A stretch of DNA of 51,118 bases from Anaerolineales bacterium (GTDB lineage: Bacteria; Chloroflexota; Anaerolineae; Anaerolineales; Villigracilaceae). The DNA is taken from assembly GCA_016932715.1 (NCBI GenBank), contig JAFGCG010000014.1, positions 1 to 51,118 of the forward strand, written 5' to 3'. The first letter of the stretch is position 1. Each line of letters begins with the position of its first letter. A program made the position numbers and the translations under genes. Under the pieces are notes generated by a model. That model was not told the DNA's origin, did no database searches, and saw only the letters and a program-made list of their open reading frames with translations. Positions 32,668 to 41,340 of the stretch are shown piece by piece.

Positions 32668-33600
32668 GTGGAACTCAGCAGCGAAACCAGGTTTTTACAC
32701 GCTATCGAAATGGGATTAGGTGCCTGGCAGTGGGGCGATCGGATCGTCTGGCAGTACGGCCATGGGTACAGCGACGAGGAAGTACGTCAGGCATTTCAAG
32801 TCTCTTTGGAAGAAGGCATCCGTTTTGTCGATACTGCGGAAGTTTATGGAAATGGTCGTTCCGAGCGATTGCTAGGGCAATTCCTGAAAGAGACCGATCA
32901 ACCGGTGCTGGTCGCAACCAAATTCTTTCCCCTCCCCTGGAGGATTGGAAAAGGTGCCTTCCCGCGCGCCTTGAGAGGCAGCCTCACACGGCTCGACCTG
33001 GAAAGTGTCGATTTATATCAAATCCACTGGCCCACACCGCTCATCAATATCGATACCATGATGGAGGGCCTGGTGGAGTGCGTAAAAAGCGGGCTGGCGC
33101 GCACCGTCGGTGTCTCCAACTTCAACCCGTCTCAAATGCTGGCAGCTTACTCTGCCCTGGCGCGCAATGACATTGCACTGGCGTCCAATCAGCTGCACTA
33201 TAGCCTGCTCAATCGGACTGTGGAAAAGAATGGGACACTGGCTCGCTGCAAGGAACTGGGGATCCGTCTCATTGCCTACAGTCCATTGGAAAAGGGATTA
33301 CTCACAGGGAAATACAGCGTCGACGCTCCCCCACCCGGTTCGCGCGGCAGGATGTATCCGAGTCTGCTTCCGAAGATCGGACCGCTTTTGAAATTAATGA
33401 CTGAAATCGGGCAGGACCACGGCGGGAAGTCAAATGTTCAGGTTGCACTGAACTGGTTGATCTGCAAGGGCGCACTCCCCATCCCTGGCGCAAAGAATGC
33501 AAAGCAGGCACGCGAGAATGCGGGCGGGCTTGGATGGAAGTTGACGGATGAAGAAACAGCGAAGCTGGATGAAGCCAGCGACGCCGCCATGGAATCATAA
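32668..33600 (+). CDS. Aldo/keto reductase
   Basis: This 310-residue NADPH-dependent oxidoreductase has the full catalytic tetrad: Asp55 and Tyr60 in FVDTAEVYGNG, Lys85 in LVATKFFP and His120 in LYQIHWP. Later blocks VGVSNFNPSQM, LIAYSPLEKGLLTGKY and PIPGAKNAKQARENAG (cofactor binding) fit the AKR family. The start is GTG at 32668 with AAGGAG eight bases upstream; the in-frame ATG at 32554 lies before the putative TACAAT box at 32636 and is unlikely. The substrate is unknown. A strong bidirectional hairpin follows. Confidence 0.9.
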   Translation: MELSSETRFLHAIEMGLGAWQWGDRIVWQYGHGYSDEEVRQAFQVSLEEGIRFVDTAEVYGNGRSERLLGQFLKETDQPVLVATKFFPLPWRIGKGAFPRALRGSLTRLDLESVDLYQIHWPTPLINIDTMMEGLVECVKSGLARTVGVSNFNPSQMLAAYSALARNDIALASNQLHYSLLNRTVEKNGTLARCKELGIRLIAYSPLEKGLLTGKYSVDAPPPGSRGRMYPSLLPKIGPLLKLMTEIGQDHGGKSNVQVALNWLICKGALPIPGAKNAKQARENAGGLGWKLTDEETAKLDEASDAAMES

Positions 33601-33638
33601 GAGCAGCAGCTTTATCATACTGACACAACGAAGTAGTA

Positions 33639-33668
33639 AAACCGCCCGCAAATTGCGGGCGGTTGGTT
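33639..33668. terminator. Bidirectional intrinsic terminator
   Basis: AACCGCCCGCAA and TTGCGGGCGGTT form a near-perfect hairpin with T/A-rich flanks (TTGGTTGTTTT on the plus side, TTTTACTACTT on the minus side). It lies between the convergent aldo/keto reductase and membrane protein genes. Confidence 0.8.
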
Positions 33669-33687
33669 GTTTTGCTGTATGGAGGGA

Positions 33688-34074
33688 CTATTGCGGCTGC
33701 TGCATTCTCGGCTGGAGGAAAATCACGAAGGCATATCCCAAAGCGATGAGGATTTCCACGACAATCAGGATCCATCCATTCGCAACGATCACCTTGCTGC
33801 CTACGCCGATCAGCGTGACGATCAAACCCAGCACAGCGCCTGCCAGAGCTGCCATGCCCAGGAATTTCTGCGCCGACTCATCCACATCCCTGGCAAAGAA
33901 CAACACCAGACCCAGTGACATCAGCGCCGCGCCGACTGCCCGCGCCAGGAACACATCGGTCGCCCGTGTATTCATTCTGAACTGCTCCAGGCCTGCAGTG
34001 GGAGCCACCAGCAGGAACAGCCCGAAAGCAAAAACAACGATCGCATTGATGATGAACAGCAATTTGTAACTCAT
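33688..34074 (-). CDS. Small four-helix membrane protein, function unknown
   Basis: This 128-residue protein has four hydrophobic segments (LLFIINAIVVFAFGLFLLV; ARAVGAALMSLGLVLFF; LGMAALAGAVLGLIVTLIG; WILIVVEILIALGYAFVIF) and an Asp/Glu-rich loop between helices 2 and 3. This layout is common in uncharacterised DUF4345-like or DoxX-like membrane proteins, but I cannot assign a family with confidence. The start at 34074 has AAGGAG at ideal spacing; the open frame upstream to 34155 has no ribosome binding site. It is a single-gene unit. Confidence 0.7.
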   Translation of the reverse strand: MSYKLLFIINAIVVFAFGLFLLVAPTAGLEQFRMNTRATDVFLARAVGAALMSLGLVLFFARDVDESAQKFLGMAALAGAVLGLIVTLIGVGSKVIVANGWILIVVEILIALGYAFVIFLQPRMQQPQ

Positions 34075-34333
34075 CTCGTTCTCCTTTGTTTTGAATTGGG
34101 TTTTGGACTCAAAGCAATATACAACATCTCCATATGGATTGGAAGCAAAATGCATTTATGCGACCTTACATCCACCTTACATTGATGTTTTCACCCCTCT
34201 CACCCACAGATCAACGCGCTGCCTCGACTTCGGCCTGGCGCCGCTTGAGGAGGTGAATCCTGTATGGAATTTTTAACTGAACGGCTGGTGTCTTGATTGT
34301 ACCAAAAAAGCCTCTGCTCAAACAGGATGTTTG

Positions 34334-34342
34334 TGCTATAAT
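34334..34342 (+). promoter_or_regulatory. Extended -10 promoter of the aspS-gatCAB operon
   Basis: TGCTATAAT is a perfect TGn-TATAAT extended -10 element. Transcription would be expected to begin near 34349, only about three bases before the leader-peptide ATG, so the leader ORF would be essentially leaderless. No good -35 box is visible. The identical nine bases precede asnS (42244-42252). Confidence 0.75.
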
Positions 34343-34351
34343 GCCGCCAAT

Positions 34352-34438
34352 ATGCAGGTCGAACTTCGCTTCGCCAATAATGATAATAATAACGATAATG
34401 ACGATCTTCGAATCGTTGGGCGAAGCCTTGCTGGTTAA
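34352..34438 (+). CDS. Asn/Asp-rich attenuator leader peptide of aspS
   Basis: This 28-codon ORF begins MQVELRFA. It then has ten consecutive Asn or Asp codons (N-N-D-N-N-N-D-N-D-D, 34376-34405) and ends LRIVGRSLAG before TAA. It starts within a few bases of the predicted transcription start, with no ribosome binding site. The last third overlaps the first arm of an antiterminator hairpin. Codons AAT, AAC, GAT and GAC are the ones whose tRNAs the downstream aspS-gatCAB products charge. This is the design of a classical leader peptide such as those of trp, his or pheST, but for Asn/Asp. A coincidental (AAT/GAT)n microsatellite is the main alternative. Confidence 0.8.
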   Translation: MQVELRFANNDNNNDNDDLRIVGRSLAG

Positions 34439-34500
34439 AAAGTAAGTCCGAAGAGGAAACCAATCGCCCAACGCAACCGCGAAGGGCGATTTATTTTGTC
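34414..34500 (+). promoter_or_regulatory. Attenuator: competing antiterminator and terminator hairpins
   Basis: Segment A CGTTGGGCGA (34414-34423, inside the leader ORF) is exactly complementary to segment B TCGCCCAACG (34465-34474). Segment B' AATCGCCC (34463-34470) is exactly complementary to segment C GGGCGATT (34485-34492), which runs into TTATTTTGT, an intrinsic terminator. A-B and B'-C share 34465-34470 and cannot coexist. Ribosomes stalled on the Asn/Asp run would leave A free and favour read-through. Ribosomes reaching the stop at 34436 would mask A and allow termination. The mechanism is inferred; the complementarities are seen directly. Confidence 0.8.
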
Positions 34501-34505
34501 TGAAA

Positions 34506-34608
34506 CCAACCACAAAGGGCACCAAGGGGCACAAAGAAATTCTGAAAAGGAGCTTCTCATTGAGCAGGTCTTCCAACCTTGGTGTTACTTCGTGTCCTTG
34601 GTGGTAAA
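34506..34608. repeat. Imperfect palindrome in the aspS 5' region
   Basis: ACCACAAAGGGCACCAAGGG on one side is roughly complementary to CTTGGTGTTACTTCGTGTCC and TTGGTGGT on the other, of the type ACCACGAAGG...CCTTGGTGGT common in intergenic regions of this genome style. It separates the terminator from the aspS ribosome binding site (GGAGG). Confidence 0.6.
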
Positions 34609-34626
34609 CGAATCTGGAGGCGCACA

Positions 34627-36390
34627 ATGCACAAAACTCATACCTGTGGCGAATTGAGAGCCACCCACGCCAATCAGCAGGTGACACTTGCAGGCTGGGT
34701 CCATCGCCGCCGCGACCACGGCGGGGTCATCTTTCTCGACCTGCGCGACCGCTACGGCATTGCCCAGGTAACCATCAATCCCAACCTGTCGAAGGAAACT
34801 CTCGATACCGTCACGAACGTCCGCATGGAGTGGGTCCTCCAGGTCACAGGCACGGTCCAGAAGCGCCCGGCCGGGATGGAAAATCCCAAAATGCCGACCG
34901 GGGAAGTGGAAGTGATCGCCAACTCCATCGAAGTGTTGAACCCTGCCAAAACATTGCCCTTCATGGTCAGCGGCGAGAACGATCTGCCGGATGAGAACAC
35001 GCGCCTCCGCTATCGTTATCTCGATCTGCGCCGCGAGCGCATGACCCGCAACCTGATCCTGCGGCACAAGGTCACCAAGTTCATGCGCGATTTCCTCGAT
35101 GAAAAAGGCTTTATCGAAATCGAGACACCGATCCTGTTTAAAGCCACCCCCGAAGGCGCGCGTGACTACCTCGTCCCTTCACGTCTATATCCCGGACAGT
35201 TCTACGCCCTGCCGCAGTCGCCGCAGCAGCTCAAGCAGTTGTTGATGGTGGCGGGCATGGACCGTTACTTCCAGATCGCGCGCTGTTTCCGCGACGAGGA
35301 CCTGCGCGGCGACCGTCAGCTCGAGTTCACCCAACTTGACCTGGAAATGTCCTTTGTCCAGCGCGATGACATCCTGGCATTGGTGGAGGAACTTTACACA
35401 GCCATGATCCCGGCCGTCGCGCCGCACAAGAAGTTGCTCTCCTCCCCGTGGCCCAAGTTTTCCTATCGCGAGGTCGTCGAAAAATACGGGACGGATAAAC
35501 CTGACCTGCGCTTTGGCATGGAACTGATCGATGTCAGCGAGGTCTTCGCGCAGAGCGACTTCCGCGTCTTCCAATCTGCCGTCGAATCTGGCGGCGTGAT
35601 CAAATGCATCGTCGCCTCGGGATGCGCGGACTACTCGCGCAAGGAAGTGGACGCCCTGACCGAGTCCGCGAAGGGGTTCGGGGCGAAGGGCCTCGCCACT
35701 TTAGCGGTAACAGGCGCAGGCTTGAAAGGGACCGCCGCGAAGTTCATCAAGCCCGAAGAGGCGGAAGCGATCCAATCCAAGGTAGGGGCGAAGACCGGCG
35801 ACCTGATCCTGTTCGCGGCCGACGAACGCGCGCTCGTCAACAAAGTGCTCGGCGGACTGCGACTGATCTTCCGTGATAAGCTGGAACTCGCCGACCCGGA
35901 CCTGATGGCATTCGCCTGGGTCGTGGACTTCCCGATGTTTGCGTGGAATGAGGAAGAAAAGAAATGGGACGCGGAGCACCATCCCTTTACCATGCCGCAG
36001 CTCGATGACCTGCCGAAATTCGAGACGAGCCCCGCCGAGATCCTTTCGGACGCGTACGATATGGTCTGCAATGGTTATGAGACGGCCTCGGGTTCCGTCC
36101 GCATCCATCGCAGCGACATCCAGCTCAAGGTCTTTCAATTGCTGGGGTTGAGCGGCGAGGAGATCGAACATAAATTTGGTCATATGCTGGAAGCCTTTGA
36201 ATTTGGCGCGCCACCGCATGGCGGTATGGCGCCCGGCATCGACCGTTTGGTGATGCTGCTGGCGGACGAACCCAATATCCGCGAAGTGATCGCCTTCCCC
36301 AAGAACCAGGCGGGACGCGATGTGATGGCGGACGCGCCCTCGGAAGTGGAACCGAAACAGTTGAAGGAATTGCATATCAAGATTGCATAA
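34627..36390 (+). CDS. aspS: Aspartyl-tRNA synthetase, non-discriminating type (Asp/Asn)
   Basis: This 587-residue class IIb synthetase has an OB-fold anticodon domain (about 1-105), motif 2 [18 protein letters not shown], the bacterial GAD insertion domain (about 290-420) and motif 3 [15 protein letters not shown]. His31 (RRRDHGG) and Gly83 (RPAGMENP) are the anticodon-domain residues known from Pseudomonas-type enzymes to allow charging of both tRNA-Asp and tRNA-Asn; discriminating enzymes such as E. coli have Leu and Lys. With gatCAB immediately downstream this predicts Asp-tRNA-Asn formation and amidation. The start at 34627 has GGAGG; the frame open to 34579 runs through a repeat. Confidence 0.95.
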   Translation: MHKTHTCGELRATHANQQVTLAGWVHRRRDHGGVIFLDLRDRYGIAQVTINPNLSKETLDTVTNVRMEWVLQVTGTVQKRPAGMENPKMPTGEVEVIANSIEVLNPAKTLPFMVSGENDLPDENTRLRYRYLDLRRERMTRNLILRHKVTKFMRDFLDEKGFIEIETPILFKATPEGARDYLVPSRLYPGQFYALPQSPQQLKQLLMVAGMDRYFQIARCFRDEDLRGDRQLEFTQLDLEMSFVQRDDILALVEELYTAMIPAVAPHKKLLSSPWPKFSYREVVEKYGTDKPDLRFGMELIDVSEVFAQSDFRVFQSAVESGGVIKCIVASGCADYSRKEVDALTESAKGFGAKGLATLAVTGAGLKGTAAKFIKPEEAEAIQSKVGAKTGDLILFAADERALVNKVLGGLRLIFRDKLELADPDLMAFAWVVDFPMFAWNEEEKKWDAEHHPFTMPQLDDLPKFETSPAEILSDAYDMVCNGYETASGSVRIHRSDIQLKVFQLLGLSGEEIEHKFGHMLEAFEFGAPPHGGMAPGIDRLVMLLADEPNIREVIAFPKNQAGRDVMADAPSEVEPKQLKELHIKIA

Positions 36391-36397
36391 CAAATTA

Positions 36398-36497
36398 TGT
36401 CATTCTGAGTGACCCGCTGCGCGGGGAACGAAGAATCCTGCCGCACTCGCCGTTTGAGGCTCGCGGCGGAGGCCCTTCGCTACCGCTCAGGGTGACA
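36398..36497. repeat. GTCATTCTGAG...CTCAGGGTGAC intergenic repeat
   Basis: GTCATTCTGAGTGACCCGC at one end pairs with GCTACCGCTCAGGGTGACA at the other, with CGCTGCGCGGGGAACGAAGAATC in between. It is a long imperfect palindrome in the aspS-gatC gap and could be an mRNA processing or stability element within the operon. Confidence 0.75.
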
Positions 36498-36511
36498 TAA
36501 CAGGAATGTAT

Positions 36512-36823
36512 ATGAGCCAAAAAGAAGAAGTCAAAGTTGATGAAGAGCTGGTCAGGGAAATTGCCTCTCTCGCCCGTTTGGATCTGACGGACGAGGAGAC
36601 TCGGACGTTCGTCCCGCAGTTCCAGGATATTCTGAAATATTTCAGCATCCTGAATGAACTGGATACGGAAAATATTCCACCTGCCTACTTGTCCTCCGCG
36701 AACAAAAGCGTGACACGCGCAGATAAAGTCGAAGAGTCCGTCCCCACGCAGGAATTTCTTGCCAATGCACCACAGGCAAAAGACGGCTATGTCGTCATTC
36801 CGCGCGTCCTCATCGAGCAGTAG
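36512..36823 (+). CDS. gatC: Aspartyl/glutamyl-tRNA amidotransferase subunit C
   Basis: This 103-residue GatC belts the A and B subunits of the amidotransferase that converts Asp-tRNA-Asn and Glu-tRNA-Gln to the amide forms. The core VDEELVREIASLARLDLTDEE (seen as VDEELVREIASLARL and DLTDEE) and the later NIPPAYLSS segment are typical. AGGAA lies seven bases before the ATG at 36512, so I prefer that over 36506. It is followed by gatA after seven bases. Confidence 0.93.
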   Translation: MSQKEEVKVDEELVREIASLARLDLTDEETRTFVPQFQDILKYFSILNELDTENIPPAYLSSANKSVTRADKVEESVPTQEFLANAPQAKDGYVVIPRVLIEQ

Positions 36824-36830
36824 GTACATT

Positions 36831-38303
36831 ATGGAACCCTATGAATTAAGTGTTCAGCAAACACACGAGTTGCTTGTGAACCGGGAGATTTCTGCCGAGG
36901 AACTCATGCGGGCTTATTTGGAACGCATCCAGCGACTTGATCCAAAGGTCAAATCCTATGTGACGGTCACAGAAGAAAATGCCATTGAACAAGCCAGGGA
37001 TGCAGATCAGCGGATCAAGATGGGCGAAGGCTTGACTCCGCTAACCGGCATTCCCTACGCTGCAAAGGATTCCCTCTCGACGCGCGGCATCCCCACGACC
37101 TGCTCGTCGAAGATCCTGGAGAACTACAAACCGTTCTATGACTGCACAGCCATCCGAAAATTGAAGTCAACCGGCGCGGTGCTGCTCGGCAAGAACAACA
37201 TGGACGAATTCGGCATGGGGTCGTCCACGGAGAATTCTGGCTTCTTCACTACACGCAACCCATGGAACTTCGATCACGTCCCTGGCGGCTCGAGCGGCGG
37301 ATCGGCCGCGGCGGTCGCGGCGGGACTCGCGCCCTTCACGCTCGGCGAAGATACAGGCGGCTCGGTTCGACATCCAGCCTCGTTCTGTGGTGTGACCGGA
37401 CTCAAAACCACCTACGGACGCGTCTCACGCTATGGCTTGCTCCCGCTGGTCTCGTCGTTCGATACGATCGGTCCGATGGCGCGCAGCGCCTACGACGTCG
37501 CGCTGGTGCTCGAAGCGATTGCCGGGCATGATCCGAAGGACAGCACTTCGAGAATCGAATCCATCCAGCCTTATTCTGAGATTTTGAGGAAAACCGAAAA
37601 CCTGCGCGGGCTGCGCATCGGCATTCCAAAAGAATATTTCGTCGAAGGGCTCGACGCGGAAATGGAAGCAGCGCTGCGCGCGGCGATCAGGCAAATCGAA
37701 AGTCTCGGCGCGCGAGCCGTGGAAGTCTCCCTGCCTCACACGCAGTATGCTATCCCTGTTTATTATTTAATTCTGTTCGCCGAAGCAAGTTCCAATCTCG
37801 CAAAATATGACGGTGTCCGCTTTGGGTTGTCAGAGCGAAACGTGGATAGTTTGCTGGATGTCTATCTGAAGACCCGCGAGATGGGCTTCGGTGCAGAGAC
37901 CAAACGCCGCATCATGCTCGGGACGTTCGCCCTCTCTGCCGGATATTACGATGCCTACTATCTGAAGGCACAGAAAGTCCGCACGTTGATCCGCCGGGAC
38001 TTTGAAAAGGCGTTCGAAACCTGCGACGCGCTGATCACGCCCGTCGCGCCGACGACTGCGTTCCGCATCGGCGAGAAGATCAGCAATCCGCTCGACATGT
38101 ATCTTGCGGATGTGTTCGTGGTCGCGGTCAATCTGGCGGGCATCCCTGCCCTGTCGGTGCCGTGCGGCATCTCGAACGGGCTGCCCATCGGAATGCAGAT
38201 CATGGGTCCGCATCTTTCGGAAGAGATGCTATTGCGCATAGGTTACACGTACCAAAGCCAGACGGACTGGCATACCAAACATCCGCCCTGCTGGAATGAT
38301 TAA
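36831..38303 (+). CDS. gatA: Aspartyl/glutamyl-tRNA amidotransferase subunit A
   Basis: This 490-residue amidase subunit releases ammonia from glutamine. The amidase-signature catalytic triad is complete at canonical numbers: Lys79 (PYAAKD), cis-Ser154 and nucleophile Ser178 ([15 protein letters not shown] and EDTGGSVR). The start at 36831 restores the standard amino end [10 protein letters not shown]; the open frame further upstream overlaps gatC. It is in one operon with gatC (7-base gap) and gatB (2-base gap). Confidence 0.96.
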   Translation: MEPYELSVQQTHELLVNREISAEELMRAYLERIQRLDPKVKSYVTVTEENAIEQARDADQRIKMGEGLTPLTGIPYAAKDSLSTRGIPTTCSSKILENYKPFYDCTAIRKLKSTGAVLLGKNNMDEFGMGSSTENSGFFTTRNPWNFDHVPGGSSGGSAAAVAAGLAPFTLGEDTGGSVRHPASFCGVTGLKTTYGRVSRYGLLPLVSSFDTIGPMARSAYDVALVLEAIAGHDPKDSTSRIESIQPYSEILRKTENLRGLRIGIPKEYFVEGLDAEMEAALRAAIRQIESLGARAVEVSLPHTQYAIPVYYLILFAEASSNLAKYDGVRFGLSERNVDSLLDVYLKTREMGFGAETKRRIMLGTFALSAGYYDAYYLKAQKVRTLIRRDFEKAFETCDALITPVAPTTAFRIGEKISNPLDMYLADVFVVAVNLAGIPALSVPCGISNGLPIGMQIMGPHLSEEMLLRIGYTYQSQTDWHTKHPPCWND

Positions 38304-38305
38304 CT

Positions 38306-39772
38306 ATGAAATACGAACCTGTCATCGGACTCGAAGTCCACGCCGAACTGCTCACCAAATCCAAAATGTTTTGCGGATGTGAAGTCGTCGATTCGATTAC
38401 CGCGAAGCCAAACCGAACCATCTGCCCCACCTGCACGGGTCAGCCTGGGGCCTTGCCAGTGCTCAACAGGAAAGCCGTCGAGCTGGCGGTCCGGGTTGGG
38501 CTGGCGCTCGAATGCGAGATCCACACCGAGAGTATCTTTGCGCGCAAGAATTATTTCTACCCCGATCTGCCGAAGGGCTACCAGATCTCGCAATACGACC
38601 AGCCGCTCGCCACAGATGGGAAAATTCGCATCGAAACGGAAGTGTCGCCACGGCGCCACGGCGACGCCGGCCCAAAGGATGTGCGGATTCGCCGCGTCCA
38701 TTTGGAAGAGGACACGGGCAAGCTGTCCCACGCGGACGGCTACTCGTTCATCGACTACAACCGCAGCGGGGTCCCGTTATTGGAAATTGTTACCGAGCCC
38801 GATCTAAGCTCTCCTGAAGAAGTCAAAGCCTACGCGAGCAAACTGCGCGCCATCCTGCGCTATCTCGACGTCAATTCCGGGGACATGGAAAAAGGCGTGA
38901 TCCGCTTCGAGGCGAACGTCTCGGTGCGCGCAGCTGGCAGCGACCAGTTCAACACCCGCACCGAGATCAAGAACCTCAACTCCTTCCGCGCCCTGACCTT
39001 GGGGACGGAATACGAGATCAAACGCCAAAGTGAAATTTATGAGCGCGGCGGGACGGTTGAACAGGAAACGCTGGGATTCAACGATGCGACCGGGAAAACC
39101 TATTCGCAGCGCGGCAAGGAAAGCGCCCACGACTATCGCTACTTCCCCGAACCCGATATTCCCCCGCTTGTGCTCGAGCAAAGCTGGATCGATTCGATTC
39201 GCGCCTCGCTACCCGAACTTCCCGAAGCCAAGACAAGCCGCTTCATCGAACAGTATGAATTGAAACCGCAGGAAGCGCGTTTACTCACTTCAGAAAAAGC
39301 GCTGGCTGATTATTTTGAAGGTGTTGTTTCAAAATCAAAGAGTCCTGCAAAAACCGTCAGTTCGTGGATCGCAGGCGAGTTCATGCGCTATTTGAACGAC
39401 CTCAGCATCGACGTGACGAACATCCCTCTCCCCGCTGAGGACTTCGCCAAACTGATCGACATGGTCACGGATAAAACCATAAGCGGCAATTCCGGAAAAG
39501 TCGTGCTGGGCGAAATGTTCAGGAACGGCGGCAAGGCGGAGGAGATCGTCAAAGCGAAGAACCTGGCACAGGTCTCGGATGCAGGATTTATTCAAGAAAC
39601 TGTTGCAAAAATCTTGAACGACAATCCTAAAGAAGTTGAACAATATCTTGCAGGAAAAGAATCTATTTTGCAGTGGTTGATGGGACAGGTTGCGCGCGCC
39701 ACCAAAGGCAAAGCGGACCCGACTGTGGCGAGGGAGTTATTGGTCAAGTCGCTGGAAGCGAAAAGAAAATAA
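38306..39772 (+). CDS. gatB: Aspartyl/glutamyl-tRNA amidotransferase subunit B, with small repeat-derived insertion
   Basis: This 488-residue subunit binds the aminoacyl-tRNA, activates the acid by phosphorylation and amidates it with ammonia channelled from Gat[19 protein letters not shown], the zinc cysteines Cys23, Cys25, Cys40 and Cys43, and [12 protein letters not shown] are present, and the YqeY-like tail domain ends near residue 488. At residues 113-123, within an otherwise conserved beta-hairpin before [13 protein letters not shown], the sequence [11 protein letters not shown] is longer than usual by about 8 residues. It is encoded by the palindromic segment at 38643-38664, near-identical to one in the 411-497 repeat. 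Confidence 0.95.
   Translation: MKYEPVIGLEVHAELLTKSKMFCGCEVVDSITAKPNRTICPTCTGQPGALPVLNRKAVELAVRVGLALECEIHTESIFARKNYFYPDLPKGYQISQYDQPLATDGKIRIETEVSPRRHGDAGPKDVRIRRVHLEEDTGKLSHADGYSFIDYNRSGVPLLEIVTEPDLSSPEEVKAYASKLRAILRYLDVNSGDMEKGVIRFEANVSVRAAGSDQFNTRTEIKNLNSFRALTLGTEYEIKRQSEIYERGGTVEQETLGFNDATGKTYSQRGKESAHDYRYFPEPDIPPLVLEQSWIDSIRASLPELPEAKTSRFIEQYELKPQEARLLTSEKALADYFEGVVSKSKSPAKTVSSWIAGEFMRYLNDLSIDVTNIPLPAEDFAKLIDMVTDKTISGNSGKVVLGEMFRNGGKAEEIVKAKNLAQVSDAGFIQETVAKILNDNPKEVEQYLAGKESILQWLMGQVARATKGKADPTVARELLVKSLEAKRK
38643..38664. repeat. Palindromic core in frame within gatB
   Basis: GTCGCCACGGCGCCACGGCG plus AC is nearly self-complementary around GGCGCC. Apart from one missing base it matches 461-482 in the intergenic repeat before nuoN. 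It encodes the extra residues of GatB near 113-120. Confidence 0.7.
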
Positions 39773-39784
39773 TTCTCGAAACAA

Positions 39785-39842
39785 AAGAACGCTGATCAAC
39801 GCAGATTTTTTGAATCAGCGTACTTCAGCGTTGATCAGCGTC
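39785..39842. repeat. AACGCTGATCAACGC palindrome after gatB
   Basis: AACGCTGATCAACGCAGATT faces AATCAGCGT and CAGCGTTGATCAGCGT, forming an imperfect hairpin with a T6 run in the middle. It may end the aspS-gatCAB transcript. Confidence 0.65.
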
Positions 39843-39870
39843 CAGATTAATCTGATGCAGTCTCGTTGAC

Positions 39871-40386
39871 TTATTTCTCTTTTCTTTTTACTTTTCTGTC
39901 CTCATCGTGTGCCATCATATCGATGGCAATTGCCACTGCCAGGATCAGGATATCATTCTGTCCGGGGTCGATCTCCACACCGTAGGTATCGGTCAGCCGG
40001 AACCATTTCTTGGAGATTTCAGCCACTTTATTCCATCCCTGTTTGATGGAATATTCATAGTCGAAGATATTGCCTTGTACAGTGAGGTCCGGTCCGTTCC
40101 GGACATTGACCGACCAGCGGTCGCGCAGAGGCGTGATCAGCGCCTTCTTGATGACAGCCAGCTGCTCGCCGTCAGGGCCAGCGATGGTCATCGTATCGCG
40201 GATCGTCAGCAGGCGCTCTTTGATCGTGCACAGCGGCTTGCCGTTCAAATCTTCAAAGACCAGCGTCTTGCGGATGCGAAAGACCTTGCCGTCCACTTTG
40301 TAGACGCGCTTGCCTTCTTCGTTTTCGATCCAGAAATCGTCTCCAATGGAGATCAGGTTTTGGCTGATTTTGTAACGGGTGGTCAT
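39871..40386 (-). CDS. LURP-one-related (DUF567) protein
   Basis: This 171-residue beta-rich protein opens MTTRYKISQNLISIGDDFWI. Its repeated strand pattern (VYKVDGKVFRIRKTLVFEDL; LCTIKERLLTIRDTMTIAG; LAVIKKALITPLRDRW) is typical of LURP-one / phospholipid-scramblase-like folds of the Tubby superfamily. It ends with a hydrophobic strand or helix (ILILAVAIAIDMMAH) and a basic tail. Bacterial members have no settled function. The start at 40386 is preferred over 40512 because family homology begins there and AAAGGAAA lies upstream. It is a single-gene unit. Confidence 0.75.
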   Translation of the reverse strand: MTTRYKISQNLISIGDDFWIENEEGKRVYKVDGKVFRIRKTLVFEDLNGKPLCTIKERLLTIRDTMTIAGPDGEQLAVIKKALITPLRDRWSVNVRNGPDLTVQGNIFDYEYSIKQGWNKVAEISKKWFRLTDTYGVEIDPGQNDILILAVAIAIDMMAHDEDRKVKRKEK

Positions 40387-40579
40387 GGGATTTCCTTTTA
40401 AGTTGGACGGATAAATTTCCGTTTCAGTATAATCCATTGTGTCGATCAGGCAGAAGAACACTTGTCTGCCATCGCACAAATCCGCAGCTGATTTTACCTG
40501 AGTGTAAAACATCCATTAAAATGAGGAGCCGAGAGCGCCCGGGCTTGGTAGAATTAAAACAGCCAGCAGCAGAGACAGT

Positions 40580-40588
40580 GGTGATATA
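40580..40588 (+). promoter_or_regulatory. Extended -10 promoter of the three-gene island
   Basis: TGATATAAT is a TGn extension plus perfect -10 box, 45 bases upstream of the first island gene. No obvious -35 box is present. Confidence 0.65.
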
Positions 40589-40632
40589 ATAAGTTCAGCA
40601 AGTACTAGGGTTCAAAAGTAGTAGTATCTCCT

Positions 40633-41340
40633 ATGACCGATCTAAAAATCTGGAAAATAATATTCGATATAAGATATCCCGCCGCAGCCGATTTGTTTGA
40701 CAATCGGGGCAAAATTGCCGCAAAATGGCAGTGGACATCCGACTTAACCGAGTGGCGGATATCTAATAATCAGGTATCGATACATAATAAAAGCGGCACC
40801 ACTTTCTTAAATGCAGGCTTCAAAAACACCAGTGTAGTAATGGAATTGCCAGAAAGTCACATTCAATTCTCTAATCAGGCATCAGAATTTTCAACTTGGG
40901 TTCTTGATGTGTTAGAAGTAAAAAAAATAGATCGGATTGGTCTAAGGTTCATCCAACTTGCTAAAAAACAACACTTTAAATTACTCGTTACAAGGATGCG
41001 TGAAAAATTGCTAGCTTTAAGTGAAGAAGATTGGGAGTATCTTGGTGGACATCCGGAAGATCTTGGCTTGCCACTTACTTTATCTCTTGGTGATAACAAA
41101 GCTAATTTCATGGTAGGGCCAATGAAATCCGATCAACTGGCCAATTACTTTGAGTCACCTGATGTGAAAGGAAAGCTTCCTTCCGTAGCTGTATTTGTAG
41201 ATTTCGACTTATATAGGAGCGAACCTAGCTTTTTACCAAATTCTCGATCTAAAGAAATAAGTGAATATCTGAAGTCAGGAAGTCAGCAAATTCTGGATAT
41301 TTCAGAAAAATTTTTAGCCAGGTATGGAGGTTTCAAATGA
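40633..41340 (+). CDS. Uncharacterised protein, TIGR04255-like
   Basis: This 235-residue protein is soluble and mixed alpha/beta, without a signal or membrane segment. The segment KKIDRIGLRFIQLAKK resembles the RxGLRYxN motif of TIGR04255 proteins, a sporadically distributed family of unknown function often seen in accessory regions. I am not certain of the match. The gene is visibly A+T-richer than its neighbours, begins a three-gene unit and overlaps the next gene by four bases (ATGA). The context suggests an accessory module, perhaps toxin-antitoxin or defence related, but no catalytic motif is visible. Confidence 0.6.
   Translation: MTDLKIWKIIFDIRYPAAADLFDNRGKIAAKWQWTSDLTEWRISNNQVSIHNKSGTTFLNAGFKNTSVVMELPESHIQFSNQASEFSTWVLDVLEVKKIDRIGLRFIQLAKKQHFKLLVTRMREKLLALSEEDWEYLGGHPEDLGLPLTLSLGDNKANFMVGPMKSDQLANYFESPDVKGKLPSVAVFVDFDLYRSEPSFLPNSRSKEISEYLKSGSQQILDISEKFLARYGGFK

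Noticed and set aside
34376..34405. Plain AAT/GAT microsatellite with no function
   Set aside because: It cannot be fully excluded, but the codon run is in frame in an ORF with a promoter, the exact competing hairpins lie downstream and the genes controlled match the codons, which together are unlikely by chance.
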